Shown in pieces: positions 1 through 11,205 of a DNA stretch of 64,000 bases; the first letter of the stretch is position 1, and each line of letters opens with the position of its first letter. Below the pieces are notes generated by a model. That model did no database searches. It was not told the origin of the DNA and saw only the letters and a program-made list of their open reading frames with translations. A program made the position numbers and the translations under genes. Origin of the DNA: Berghia stephanieae (Eukaryota > Mollusca > Gastropoda > Nudibranchia > Aeolidiidae); the NCBI GenBank assembly GCA_034508935.3, contig CM067449.1, positions 38,286,046 to 38,350,045 on the forward strand. The letters run 5' to 3'.

Positions 1-213
1 GAAGGGAGGGAAGAATGCCTGAGCAATTCAAACAGTTATATATGTATATATATATAACAGATAAAATAATATATTATAAATGCCTTTGTGAATACAACAG
101 ATGATATTTTGTCAAATATGTAAAGGAATGAATGACATTGAACACCCAGACAGTTTGATGGTTTATTTCCTTTTGATTTTCACTTCTTTTTCTCTCTTTC
201 CTTTTAATTCTAG

Positions 214-247
214 CTGTAACAAACCGATTAAACCGGAGTTGAAATGA
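214..247 (+). CDS. Candidate terminal coding exon of an upstream plus-strand gene
   Basis: A strong pyrimidine tract ends in a TAG acceptor at 211-213. It is followed by an open stretch reading CNKPIKPELK and a TGA at 245-247. No family can be recognised from ten residues. If real, this is the last exon of a gene that begins outside the window, and the AT-rich DNA after it would be its 3' UTR. The evidence is only acceptor quality and the short reading frame, so this could be chance. Confidence 0.22.
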
Positions 248-2870
248 GTCTGTGTTTTAATGTCAGTTTAAATATTTTTTGGTATTGAGATTGAAAATCC
301 GTAGATAAACAAAGCATGCACCTCAATCATGAATTTGGAAGTTTTGTTGTTTTGCTGGGTTTTTTTTTTACATGGATATTTGTATAGTGCATTTTCATCG
401 ATTCACCATGCTCAATGCGCTTCCCAATGTTTCATTCCCCCCATGCATGCCTAAAAGAACATAATTCCTATTTTATACAGTGCAAGTACTTATATTTTGT
501 GCTAGCACCCTGACACAATCTGTCATTGCCTATAGCCAGGGAATCAGACCTTCCATTTAGACAGGGTGAATTGGAAACACAGATTCTTTTGAGACCCAAA
601 GTTTTGTTTTTTTTTTAGAGGGGGGGGGGGTATAATCTCCGGATTCAAATATTTAAAATCAGACTGAGAGAATAATGGTGAATAATTGTTTGTTTACTCG
701 GTTAGGGATCTGTAACCAAATGTAGTTACGTTTTTATCAAGTCTAAAGCATTTAAAAATGTAATTCATAAAAGGGTAGAAATTTTGGTTGAAACAGATTT
801 TTTTTCTTGAAGTTCAAATTTTCTTTAAAATATATCCTGATCCTGTTGCAAGTACTCACTCACACCTGATTGATTATATATAAAAATGTTTTGCTCTTGA
901 TGGTCATTGTCAATGCTTCCAAGAACCCTTGGAAACAGTTTAATCTGAGCAGAATGTATGACGTCAAGACTTGAATTCCATTTTTTTCCCCTACAATTTC
1001 ACAGTTTGAACCATAAATTGGAAGTTATATTTTTGGGTTTTTAGTTTGGCACTTTCAGATTGTTGAGAGAGTTAACAATAAACAGAGATATAAAAATGAC
1101 AGCATTTCAGACTGGTTTTGGTTTGACTTTTATTATCTGTTGGATATTTTTTTTTTAGGTCATTTCGGTTTAATCGGTTTTTGTCTTTGTATAAATTTCC
1201 CTAAAACCTCTGTGACGTGTCTTGTTGCCATTTTCCAAGATAAATGGATGTTTTATAAATATAAATATATATATTATACAGGATGAAGAATTCACCATTA
1301 ATGATAACTTGTTAATGATTGTCTATTATTGTTGTAACTGCATACCTGCCACTCATACAAATATAATCAGATATAGAATTTTTTAGGAGTAATTAAATAC
1401 AAGTTTTAGATTATTTAGGGATGATGATTGGAAATTTAGTTTATTATGCTTAGAGATTAGTATGCGACTAAATTAAATAACTTGTATTGCAAAACTTTTT
1501 CGAAGGATAATTCGTTTACAAAGGTGGTGGTCGTGAACACTTATGTTTATAAACTTCTTTTTTTTTTTTAATTCTAATTTTAATTTAATTTTATTTTTGG
1601 GTGTGTAAGGGGAGGGGGTGGGAGCTGGGAGAGATTGATATCTAGATCATTTTGTTTGTTGCCTGTGGTAGGGCTGTAATTGATGTTGGAAGTTCTATTT
1701 CCTACAATTTTTACATTTATATCTATACTCATTATATTTCACATTGACATTGAGTGATTGGTGGTTGTAAACAGTGATGTTGTTTGAGCATTTTGATTAC
1801 CACACGATATCTCTCCATCATACTTGTTCTACCCATCAGGTTTTGCAATTTGGATTTATATATTTTCTCAACGCATTTCTTTGTTTTTCATCTTCTTTTC
1901 CCAGCAGTATAAGTTGATGGAGCATTGATTTCAATGACATTAGTATAAATACTTTTTTCCACAAAAATTTTGATAATTTTAGATAGATTTCTTCTTTTAG
2001 ATTTTAGTTCAAATTAAGCTTTAAAAACTTGATGTAGGTTTTTTTGTTTGTTTTTTTTTTGTCTTTATCTGACAATGAATCTGTTTCTAGAATCTATTTT
2101 AAAGCATTTGAAATTGAATCGTGTAAAAAGTGATAAAAACAAATAAAAAAGACAGTTTAAAATTTACGCTTAAGTTTGCTTAAACATACGTGTTATGGTG
2201 AAACTTTTATTTTAAGCCAAGAAAATAAATATTTTGTTTTCACTGCCCTTAACAATTCTGAGTAAGAATATAACTTCTCTCCTTTACAATCAATGTGGTC
2301 AGACTGGCGATTCCCCATCCTTTGATTGTCAATCTTGTCACTTTTAATATGTTCAATCACCGATTTGATTGATCAACATGGTATTAATGTATAAAATTTA
2401 AACTAAGGCAACAGATGTATTGAAACATGTGTTTGATTCCCTGGAGGAAAATGCTTGTATTATTTATGTTCAAATTCAAATCAGTCTTTTCTATCACAAT
2501 CATATTCAGCATGAGGGTGCTTCTTTTTTGTAGTAATGTTGTTTGTATTGGAAAAAAGCCTTTGAAGCTAAATGTTTAGATTTTTTAAAAGACAGTTTAG
2601 TCGGTTAGTGAATGTCTGTCCAGGTTTTGTCAAATTAAGTGTAAAATGTTTGAACTCTAACTTGACTTCTTACCCACTCTGCCAGTCAGATTAAGTAGGT
2701 TTGTGATTAGGTCTACCCTTTTTTTTTCATCTTTTCTGTGATTTTAGATAGTTGTATCAACTTAACTTTGTGATGAATCCTTTCTATTGTGATTTGATTT
2801 ACATAAATTTTTCCATTACCGCATCCACGTACAATCTAGTTTTTATCATGCTGTGGAAGAAGATAATGAA
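248..2870. other. AT-rich stretch without recognisable gene; possible long 3' UTR
   Basis: No convincing coding frame, RNA gene or mobile element was seen. The stretch has many T-rich runs and several AATAAA-like signals. The same texture continues between repeat copies to about 6090, where TGTAAATAAA (about 6070) and TGTACATA (about 5822) look like Pumilio-type and polyadenylation motifs. It may be a transcribed 3' UTR or plain intergenic DNA. Confidence 0.3.
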
Positions 2871-2883
2871 TATTGTGTGGAGT

Positions 2884-3380
2884 TTATTGACCTCTCATTG
2901 TGGGCAGTAGGTTACCTGCTGCATCTTCTATCCCCCTATATCTGTTTTCCGAGTTGCTTTCTGTCCTCGTCTTCTATTGGGATTTCTTGGTTTGTCCTCT
3001 GATCGGAGTCCTTGGCCGAGAGGGAAACGGTCAGATGTATAGTTATAATTTTAGGGAGATGGGGTTTTTATTTTTCCCTGTAAATCATCTCTCTGCTATG
3101 TACTGATATATATTTTTTGTTTTGAATATCGAGTGGTTTGTAACATTTGACTGTATTCTTCTTGATGAGATCATGTGCTTGTGTCTGGATGAGACTAAGG
3201 TCATCTCAAACTAACAACACTGATAATGAGCTCTTGGAATCTACATCTGTTCCCTTATTGAGCCATCTCCTGTGTTTTACCTTTTCCGTGTGCTTTCAAT
3301 TGTAAATCTAGAATATTTGTCTATCCCATTTTCTTCCTTTTTACTGGCACTGAAATGACCTAAATGTGTTTTTAAAAAGC
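2884..3380 (+). repeat. R530 retroposon, diverged copy A
   Basis: Oldest-looking member of a family of about 500-540 bp. It keeps the head (GACCTC.CAT.GTGGGCAG), the middle (CTTGTGTCTGGATGAGAC) and the tail (TACTGGC.CTGA.ATGACCTAAATGTGTT). No target-site duplication could be made out. The family shows no protein-coding capacity and no clear Pol III boxes, so it is either an unusual SINE or a fixed-length LINE 3' end. Confidence 0.7.
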
Positions 3381-3954
3381 AGTATAACGAATAAGATGAC
3401 ATATGATATAAGCCGTGGATAAGGGGAGAGGAAAACTAAAATGATTCATTACAAAAAAAAAATTAAAAAGCCCAGTTTTTACTGAATCTAACGAACATGT
3501 GCAAGACCAATCCAAGATTAATTATTATTGATCAATGTTGTCAATAATTCAGGTTTGAACTAAGAGTTTTTTGGAGATCCTTTCTCTGCCATTCTAGTAA
3601 TTATCTCGTCACTCTGTGCCCAAGGTTGGAGCTGGTGTCAATTCATATGCTATGCAAACCTTTTCCTGTTCTCAGGTCCAGGTTGTGTATCACTCAATCT
3701 ATCCCGCAATGTATAGTTTTCAAATTTTATGTTGCGTTCATATATTTTTTTTCTATTAATCAGCTCTTTATGAACTTAAAAAGGAGCAGAAATACTTTAA
3801 TCATTTGTGCCAGTATAATATTATTGTTATTGGAGAGGACAAATGTCATAGATCCCAATTAAGACTTTGTGCACTCAAATTGTGATGAATGTGGTAAACT
3901 TATGTTATTATGTAGGTAAGCAGTTTGAGGGTAGCGCCATGGATGAATTTCTCA

Positions 3955-4421
3955 GACTGGGTGGGGTTCCTGACCTCCCATAGTGGGCAGGGAGGTACAT
4001 ACTGTGTCTTCTATCCCCCTATGTCTGTTTTCCAACATGCTTTCTGTCTTTGTCTTGGAATGAGATTACTTGGTTTTGTCCTTGCCCTGGCTGGATACCC
4101 TAGCTGGGAGGGAAACAGTCAAATGTATAGAGTTTTGGGAGATGATATTTTTTTCCTTGTAACTCATCTCCCTGTTATGCACTGTATTGTTTTGTTTAAA
4201 TATTATATATGATTTTTAAACATTTGAGTGTATCCCTCTTCTTAGTTGGGACCTGGGCTTGTGTGTGGATGAGACTTTTAGGTGATCTCAAACTAAGTAC
4301 TTTGATTTTGATGGTGTGCTCTTGGAATCTACATCTGTTTCCTATTTAAACAAATTCCCCTTTGTCTTACCTTTTCTTTGGTGCTTTAATTGTAATTCTA
4401 AAAACAAAAAAACAAAAACAG
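3955..4421 (+). repeat. R530 retroposon, copy B (3' part shortened)
   Basis: Starts with CTGGGTGGGGTTCCTGACCT and follows the family to GTAATTCTA. It then jumps directly to an A-rich tail (AAAACAAAAAAACAAAAACAG), lacking about 100 bp that other copies have before the tail. The open frames inside are chance and recur in every copy. Confidence 0.8.
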
Positions 4422-4549
4422 AATTTCTCAGACCTGCCATTTATACATATATTGCATGCATCAGTGGGTGTGTAACTTACCTGTATGGCACCTAATCTAC
4501 AGCGTTTAAGAGTGACTGTTCATATTTGTGTATGGCAGAAAACATGCCT

Positions 4550-5080
4550 GGGTGGGGATCCTGACCTCCCATAGCGGGCAGGGAGGTACATACTGTGTCT
4601 TCTATCCCCTTACATCTCTTTTCCAACATGCTTTCTGTCTTTGTCTTGGAATGAGATTACTTGGTTTTTTCCTGGCCCTGCTCGGAGTCCTGGCTGGGAG
4701 GGAAACAGTCGAATGCATAGTTATTGTTTTAGATGATATTTTTTTCCTTGTAAATCATCTCTCTGTTATGCACTGTATTATGCTTTCTTTATATTATATA
4801 TGATTTGTAAAACATTCGAGTGTGTTCCTCTTGGCAGGGACCTGTGCTTGTGTCTGGATGAGACTTTTAGTGATCTCAAACTAAGTACTTTGATAGAGTG
4901 CTTTTGGAATCTACACCTGTTTCATATTTGAACCAATTCCCGTTTGTCTTCCCTTTTCTTGGATGCTTTATTGTAATTCTAGAACTTTTTACTATCCCAT
5001 TTCCTTCCTTTTTACTGGCGCTGATATGACCTTAATGTGTTGCAAGCGCCGTAAAACCCTTAAAAACAAAACAAAACAAA
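4550..5080 (+). repeat. R530 retroposon, copy C with 14-bp target-site duplication
   Basis: Flanked by CAGAAAACATGCCT at 4536-4549 and again at 5081-5094, a perfect duplication that fixes both ends. The 3' end reads CAAGCGCCGTAAAACCCTTA and then an A-rich CAAAA tail. The duplication and tail show insertion by target-primed reverse transcription. Confidence 0.9.
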
Positions 5081-5083
5081 CAG

Positions 5084-6135
5084 AAAACATGCCTTTTTGA
5101 ACGATGCAGATTTTCCCTTGAAATTTGAATATTTTTTTCTTGGAAAGATTTGACTGATGGAAAATTATCTAAATCATGAAATTTTGTACCAAAAAATAAT
5201 TGCTTGAATATCTTCCCATAGTGTGGATAAAGTGTATCCACTTTGTCCACAATTTACATTTCGACAAGGTATTCCGACTATACTTCTGAGCTTTTTGAGT
5301 CAACAATTTTTTGTCATTGCCTCATGTGGTAACAGATTTGTTTTGGCTTATGGCAGGTCTGACTAATAAAGTATTCCTGGCTGGGAGGAGGGTGGTTTTG
5401 GTAGTGAAAGGGGGGGGGGGGGGGGGGGGGGCCGAGACGAAGATTGTATAAGGACATCTTAAAGTTCATGGTACAATGAGGTGGGGGGACCAAAATTCAT
5501 AGGCATTTATTTCGGCTTATGTAAGAGCATAGTGGCTGTGGATTTAAAAGAAGTAAAGTGTATTACCCATTCATATGTACTTCAGTATGTCATAATCACG
5601 AGCTGCTTCCCTCGTGTCATCAAACAAACAGATTACTTTGGTTAAATTAACTTATTTTCACTGGATTCTCCTTTATTGTATTATTAATGTCTATGTTTGT
5701 AATTTGATACAAGTTGTGGAGATGCCTACAGTTCAATTTCTACTCAAATTGTTATATATAACGTAATGATAATAATATTACTGTCAGATAATATTGTACC
5801 AGTTGCATGTTTCCATTTTTGTACATAGAAAATATCCTATATTAATGTGTTGTTATTGTTATATTTAATCATTGTATGCGACCATGTCAGGAGTGTATAA
5901 AGTATTTTTTCTGTTTCTTTTAATTTTTTTTTTTGGATTTTACATAATATGTAATTGAAATTATTTGTTTTTGTTTTCCCCCAGCAATTTATCTATTCTA
6001 TTAATGTATTAATTTTCCACACGTTATCCCTCCTGCGCTGTTGTCACCGTGGCAAGAAGGGGCTCATAATGTAAATAAATTTTTTTTTCATTTTGAGCGT
6101 TGCGTGATGCACTTCATTTTCTATATGTAATGGGT
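5084..6135. other. AT-rich spacer with poly-G run; no gene seen
   Basis: Contains a 22-base G run (5410-5431), otherwise unique AT-rich sequence. Near its end are TGTACATA and TGTAAATAAA followed by a T run, which resembles the 3' end of an mRNA on the plus strand. No coding frame is convincing. Confidence 0.4.
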
Positions 6136-6146
6136 GATGTCCTCTT

Positions 6147-6668
6147 TCTGGGTGGGGTTCCTGACCTCCCACAGTGGGCAGGGAGGTACATACTGTCTTC
6201 TATCCCCCTATATCTGTTTTCCAATATGCTTTCTGTCTTTGTCTTGGACTGCGATTACTTGGTTTTGTCTTTGCCGTGTACCCTGGCTGGGAGGGAAACA
6301 GTCAAATGTTAGTTTGTTTTGGGAGATGATATTTTTTTTTTCCTTGTAAATCATCTCTCTGTTATGCACTGTATTATGTTTTGTTTTTGTATTATATATG
6401 ATTTGTAAACATTTGAGTGTATCCCTCTTAGTTGGGGCCTGTGCTTGTGTCTGGATGAGACTTTTAGGTAATCTCAAACTAAGTACTTTGATAGTGTGCT
6501 CTTGGAATTTACATCTGTTACCTATTTGAACTATTTCCCATTTGTCTTCCCTTTTCTTTGGTCCTTTAATTGTTATCCTAGAACTTTTTACTATCCCATT
6601 TTCTTCCTTTTTAGTGGCGCTGATATAACCGTAATGTGTTGCACCCCTAAAAACAAAAAAAAAAAACA
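6147..6668 (+). repeat. R530 retroposon, copy D with target-site duplication
   Basis: GATGTCCTCTT occurs at 6136-6146 and 6669-6679, immediately outside the element. The tail is AAAAACAAAAAAAAAAAACA. This is the first of three closely spaced copies in the same orientation; the duplications differ, so they are independent insertions and not a tandem duplication. Confidence 0.9.
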
Positions 6669-6701
6669 GATGTCCTCTTAGCTGTGTCTGCTATCCCTCT
6701 T

Positions 6702-7204
6702 ATGGGTGGGGTTCCTGACCTCCCATAGTGGGCAGGGAGGTACTTGCTGTGTCTTCTATCCCCTATATCTGTTTTCCAACTTGCTTTCTGTCTTTGTCTT
6801 GGAAAGGGATTACCTGGTTTTGTCCTGGCCCTGGCCTGAGTCCTAGCTGGGAGGGAAACAGTCAAATGCATAGTTATTGTTTTGGGAGCTGATATTTTTT
6901 TCCTTATAAATCATCTCTCTGTTGTGTGTTATTATGTAAGCATTTGAGTGTATTCCTCTTTGTTGGATTTTGTGCTTGTGTCCGGATGAGACATATGTGA
7001 TCTCAAACTAAGTACATTGGTGGTATGCTCTTGGAATCTACATCTGATCCCTATTTGTTCCCAGTTCCCCTTTGTCTTCCTTTCTCTTGGGTGCTTTAAT
7101 TGTAATTCTAGAACTTTTTACTATCCCATTTTCTTCCTTTTTACTGGCGCTGATATAACCTAAATGTGTTGCAAGCGCCGTAATACCCTTAAAAACAAAA
7201 AAAA
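6702..7204 (+). repeat. R530 retroposon, copy E with target-site duplication
   Basis: TGCTATCCCTCTT occurs at 6689-6701 and 7205-7217. The body shows head, middle and GCAAGCGCCGTAATACCCTT end with an A-rich tail. Some internal bases are missing in the region before CATTTGAGTGTATTCC. Confidence 0.9.
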
Positions 7205-7235
7205 TGCTATCCCTCTTTGTCTAATTTCTATTTCT

Positions 7236-7736
7236 GGATGGGGATCCTGACCTCCCATAGTGGGCAGGGAGGTGCTTGCTGTGTTTTATATACCCCTATA
7301 TCCGATTCCCAATTGCTTTCTGTCTTCGTCCTGGAATGAGATTACTTCGTCTTGACTTGACCTAGGCTGGGAGGAAACAGTCGAATGTATAGTTGTAGTT
7401 TTGGGAGATATTTTTTTCCTTGTAAATCGTCTATCTGTTATGTACTGTTATTTTGTCTTATCTTTAACATATGATATGTAAACATTTGAGTGTATTCTAT
7501 AACATATATGTAAACCTTTGAGTGTATTCTTCTTTGTGGGATCTCGGGCTGGTGTCTCTGTGAGATTTTTAGGTGATCTCACATCTGTTCCCTATTTGAA
7601 CAAATTCCCCTTTGTCTTACTTTTTCTTGGCTGCTTTAATTGTAATTCTATAACTTTTTACTATCCCATTTCCTTCCTTGTTATTGGCGCTGATATGACC
7701 TCAATGTGTTGCAAGCGCCGTAAAACCCTTAAAAAC
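7236..7736 (+). repeat. R530 retroposon, copy F with target-site duplication
   Basis: AATTTCTATTTCT occurs at 7223-7235 and 7737-7749. It contains a short internal duplication around GTAAAC.TTTGAGTGTATTCT (about 7468-7529). The 3' end is CAAGCGCCGTAAAACCCTTA. Confidence 0.88.
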
Positions 7737-7989
7737 AATTTCTATTTCTATTTCCAGATTCTTTTTTTTTTATTTTTGGTTTATGTCTTGAAAATGACAT
7801 TGTCTTATTCTGGCCGGAGTCTCTCACTGAGAGAAACATTCAAATTAATGTTATTAGTTTAAGGAGAAAATATCTTTTCCTTAGCTGTAAATCATCTCTC
7901 TGTTATGTGTTAAGGCTTTACAATTTAAAAGAAAAAATATCATCTCCTGAAAAGAAATCAAAGTAAATCATCTCTATGTTATGTGCTCT

Positions 7990-8498
7990 GTATGGGGTCT
8001 TGTGACCACCCATGGTGGGCAGGAGGTCACTATGTTTTCTATCTACCTATATCTGTTTTCTGTTGCTTTCTCTGTGTTGGAATGGGGTCACTCGTTGGTG
8101 TTGTCCTGGCCTTTGCAGGAGATCCTCGGCTGAAAGGTAAACAGTAAAGTGTTAGTTTCAGGAGGTGATATTTTTTCCTTGTAAATCATCTCTCAGTTAT
8201 GCCCTGATCCTTGTATTTTTGTTTGGAATATATCTGGTAAACATTTGATTGGGATCCTCTTAGTAGGGACCTGAGCTTCTGACAGGATGAGACATTTAGG
8301 TGATTTCAAACTAAGTACACTGATAGTGTGCTCTTGGAATCTACGTCTGTTCCCTATTTGAACTCGTTCCCCTTTGTCTTACTTTTTCTTGGGTGCTTTG
8401 TTAATTTGTTATTAAATATAGAACTTTTGACTATCCCATTTTCTTCCTTTTGACTGGCGCTGATATGACCTAAATGTGTTGCGAGTGCCGCAAAACCC
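7990..8498 (+). repeat. R530 retroposon, copy G
   Basis: Diverged head (GTATGGGGTCTTGTGACCACCC) and full body, ending GCGAGTGCCGCAAAACCCTT, where a TTAA-flanked MITE follows directly. The MITE may have inserted in the TTAA of the R530 end, so the original A tail and duplication cannot be read. Confidence 0.8.
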
Positions 8499-8728
8499 TT
8501 AACTCACTCAATCGTGGAGATTTTTGCTATTTTTCAAAATTGGAAAAATGTATTTAAAATGAGCATGGACATAGTTTTATTCAACTACCATTAACTTGCA
8601 AAAACTAAAAACATTTGCTTTGATATTACGGCTATGATTTGTCTCAGAAAAATGTAATAAATAGGCATGGGGTAAAAGTAATCCAGGTAAACTACGGATA
8701 TAGTCGGTGTTAGGGTTGACTGAGTTAT
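8499..8728. mobile_element. TTAA-flanked MITE, copy 1
   Basis: About 230 bp with inverted ends TTAACTCACTCAA and TTGACTGAGTTAT. A second copy lies at 31549-31782 with internal sequence largely shared, for example GATATAGTCGGTGT.AGGGTTGA. TTAA target preference is typical of piggyBac-type transposons, but no transposase is present and the superfamily is inferred. One end has drifted from TTAA to TTAT. Confidence 0.75.
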
Positions 8729-8756
8729 AGACAGACAAAACAATCTTAATGGGATC

Positions 8757-8805
8757 CTGTGCATGTGTCTGGATGAGAGTTTAAGGTGACCTCTCAAACT
8801 AGTAA
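8757..8805 (+). repeat. R530 internal fragment
   Basis: GGATCCTGTGCATGTGTCTGGATGAGAG and CTCAAACTAGTAA match the middle of R530. It is a fragment only, between the MITE and the LINE fossil. Confidence 0.65.
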
Positions 8806-9000
8806 TAATAATACAACCAGTTATGTCAGTGGAAACTATGAGCGGGATATGAGCACAACTCAGCTCATGAACGATCTCCAATTGAAACCGCTACATGAAA
8901 GACGTTTCATCAACAAACTCCTCGTATTCCACAAAGCACAAAACGGAAAACTCGAAATTCCAACTAGCCATTTGAAACGGAACAACAAAACAAGATTATT
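8806..9000 (+). pseudogene. LINE reverse transcriptase C-terminal fragment (CR1/Jockey-like)
   Basis: Translation gives YVSGNYERDMSTTQL and then LKPLHERRFINKLLVFHKA, followed by a KLEIP motif. This is the recognisable connection region behind the reverse transcriptase of many non-LTR elements (pattern RRAARFVTGNYE..S...L...L.W.PL.ERR...K...FYK...G...I). Only about 65 residues remain. A truncated 3' end of a dead element; clade assignment is uncertain. Confidence 0.7.
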
Positions 9001-9359
9001 TTTTTTCCTTGTTATAAATCATCTCTCTTATGCGTTGATCAAGTCCACTTAAGATAAACTCCCTGGGACCAGAAAAAAAGGTTATGGTATCCAAATCTCA
9101 AGGGGAACAACCCTTCAGTAACAAACATTTGATTGATTTATTAGTTATCCTCTTTTAATAACTACATATCTCCAAAAAGACAACCCGGCTTCCTGTTACT
9201 GTTACTCTGAAGCTTGGCTAAACACTAAGACTTAAGAGTGACTCTTTATTTATTTATTTTTTACTATACTATATATGTCGTGAGAATCATCTTTCCCACG
9301 CAACAGGCATGCGATGATCTAAATGCTTGAAAAGGCAGAGCGAGTTGAGACGACATCAT

Positions 9360-10213
9360 CTGTCATCTGCATTTTTTTTGCCAAATTGGGACCTAAAATT
9401 TGCCCCAAAAAAACCCAAAATTTGCCAAAAAGACACAAAATTGCCGAGGAGAACTAAGCGTTTCAGTAAAAATTAACATGCAATACAGGAAAAAATATAT
9501 ATAAAAGACAATTTATTATTTATTACATTTTAAGGAGGCTAAATTTATTAATTTACACAATGTAAAGCGATTTATGCGCCCAAACTTTCAGACAATCACA
9601 CACACACAAACGTACACTTACTTTCAGTCAGACTCATGAAAGGCCTAGTTTTCTTTTACTACTCAAAAAAAGAGGCATCGATAAACTTATTGTAGTAAAG
9701 GAAAACTAGTCCTTTGATGTTGTTTTCTGTGAGTCTACGCCTCTGGAAGGCAAGACAAGATTGCAAAGAGAAAAACTTCGCTCAGCATCAGCTGACGAGC
9801 ATGTTGAGAAGGCATACCGGGACGCCGATGCAGCGAGAGCTGGAATATAATCTGCCACAGACTTCCAAAATAGGGTCAGATCTATAATTCCAGTATCAGG
9901 CTCTCTCACAGCACTGGGCCCAGTTTCTCAATATACCTCGTGAACTCATGCTGAGGAATATCACAAAAATTGGGAATTGCAGTGTGTGCAGATAAACTGC
10001 GAGTCATGGTTTGGGCCCGGGCAAAGCTGCAACATAACTCAAGTCTCGCACTTTTTTTTTCGTTATTTTGTTTTCGCTTCTTTTTTTTTCCCAAAATTTG
10101 CCACGCGATTTGCCAATTTTCCCAAAATTTGCCACGATTTGCCAATTTTGGGAAATTTGCCCAAATTTGCGGATCGCCCTTACATTTGCGGCCGCAAAAA
10201 ATGCAGATGACAG
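9360..10213 (-). mobile_element. Internally deleted hAT transposon remnant
   Basis: Inverted ends CTGTCATCTGCATTTTTT (9360 onward) and the complement AAAAAATGCAGATGACAG (to 10213). The flanking 8-mers GACATCAT (9352-9359) and GCTATCAT (10214-10221) agree at six of eight positions, as expected for an aged 8-bp hAT duplication. Near both ends are repeated AATTTGCCA/TTTGCGGCCGCAAA motifs resembling those in the TIR elements at 15990 and 18202. It carries a short hAT transposase piece. Confidence 0.7.
9706..9909 (-). pseudogene. hAT transposase C-terminal dimerisation region (fragment)
   Basis: A 67-codon open stretch contains LFWKSVADYIPALAASASRY and then FSTCSSADAERSFSLCNLVL. The W/F-x-x-x...P.L...A..Y...S.SAD.ERSFS pattern is the hAT family dimerisation motif (family knowledge: dimerisation and activity of hAT transposases). 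The N-terminal zinc finger and DDE catalytic region are absent, so this is a remnant and not a working enzyme. It lies inside matching inverted ends, which supports the call. Confidence 0.72.
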
Positions 10214-10239
10214 GCTATCATCACTCGTCCCCTTGTCTA

Positions 10240-10639
10240 AGCTAATTGCGCGATGAGTGCCATTCATTTTGTTCTTATTACCGATTGGCAAACCCCAGTG
10301 ATATCTATATTAGTAGTAGTAGGGTATGGCTACACCTCCAAATTCATTTCGTCAACCCAGCTTCGAAAGTCTTCCTCCGCCCCAAGAACTGTTCCATAGC
10401 TACCTCAAAGTTTAGTCACTGGGCAGTGGAAGATGATGTGGTCTCTGGAGCTGCCTGGCATTTCCGGCAGGCATCATTGTTCCCAAGTTTGCGTCTGCAT
10501 ATATTTGATGCAGTTCTGCCATGTCCTGTTAAAAGGCAATCTGAGAAAACAATAATCCCTGGCATTGTGGAATGCATGCAGTCTTGGTGATATATTTTAT
10601 GATGTTTCATCCGCTTGGTGTTTCTCTGTTCCACATTTC
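10240..10639 (-). pseudogene. LINE ORF2 C-terminal tail, distal piece
   Basis: On the minus strand the frame reads LLTGHGRTASNICRRKLGNN followed by DACRKC.A.PET. This matches the RTGHGR.....LG....C..C..PET..H region behind the reverse transcriptase and RNase H of Jockey/RTE-type LINEs. It belongs with the fragment at 11206-11760; the two are separated by an R530 insertion. Confidence 0.7.
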
Positions 10640-10652
10640 TCTTCCACGCTGA

Positions 10653-11192
10653 CTGGGTGGGGTTCCTGACCTCCCATAGTGGGCAGGCGGGTACATACTG
10701 TGTCTTCTATCCCCTTATATCTGTTTTCCAACATGCTTTTCTGTCTTTGTCTTGGAATGAGATTACTTGGTTTTGTCCTGGTCCTGGCCAGATGCCCTGG
10801 CTGAGGGGGAAACAGTTGAATGTATAGTTAGTTTTGGGAGATGATAATTTTTTCATTGTAAATCATCTCTCTGTTATGCACTGTATTATGCTTCCTTTAT
10901 ATTATATATGATTTGTAAAACATTTGAGTGTGTTCCTCTTAGCGGGGGCCTGTACTTGTGTCTGGATGAGACTTTAAGTGATCTCAAACTAAGTACTTTG
11001 ATAGAGTGCTTTTGGAATCTACACCTGTTTCATATATGAACCAATTCCCCTTTGTCTAACTTTCTCTTGTGTGCTTTATTGTTATTCTAGAACTTTTTAC
11101 TATCCCATTTTCTTCCTTTTTACTGGCGCTGATATGACCTTAATGTGTTGCAAGCGCCGTAAAACCCTTAAAAACATTTTTTTTTAAAAACA
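10653..11192 (+). repeat. R530 retroposon, copy H, inserted into a LINE fossil
   Basis: The perfect 13-bp duplication TCTTCCACGCTGA at 10640-10652 and 11193-11205 fixes the ends. The element starts CTGGGTGGGGTTCCTGACCT and ends CAAGCGCCGTAAAACCCTTA plus an A/T-rich tail. It interrupts the minus-strand LINE, so it is younger than that LINE. Confidence 0.92.
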
Positions 11193-11205
11193 TCTTCCAC
11201 GCTGA

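Noticed and set aside
3925-4803. Small secreted-like proteins with shared WVGFLTSHSGQGGTYC sequence
   Set aside because: The shared frame lies within the R530 retroposon and breaks in other copies. Target-site duplications show these are insertions, not a gene family.
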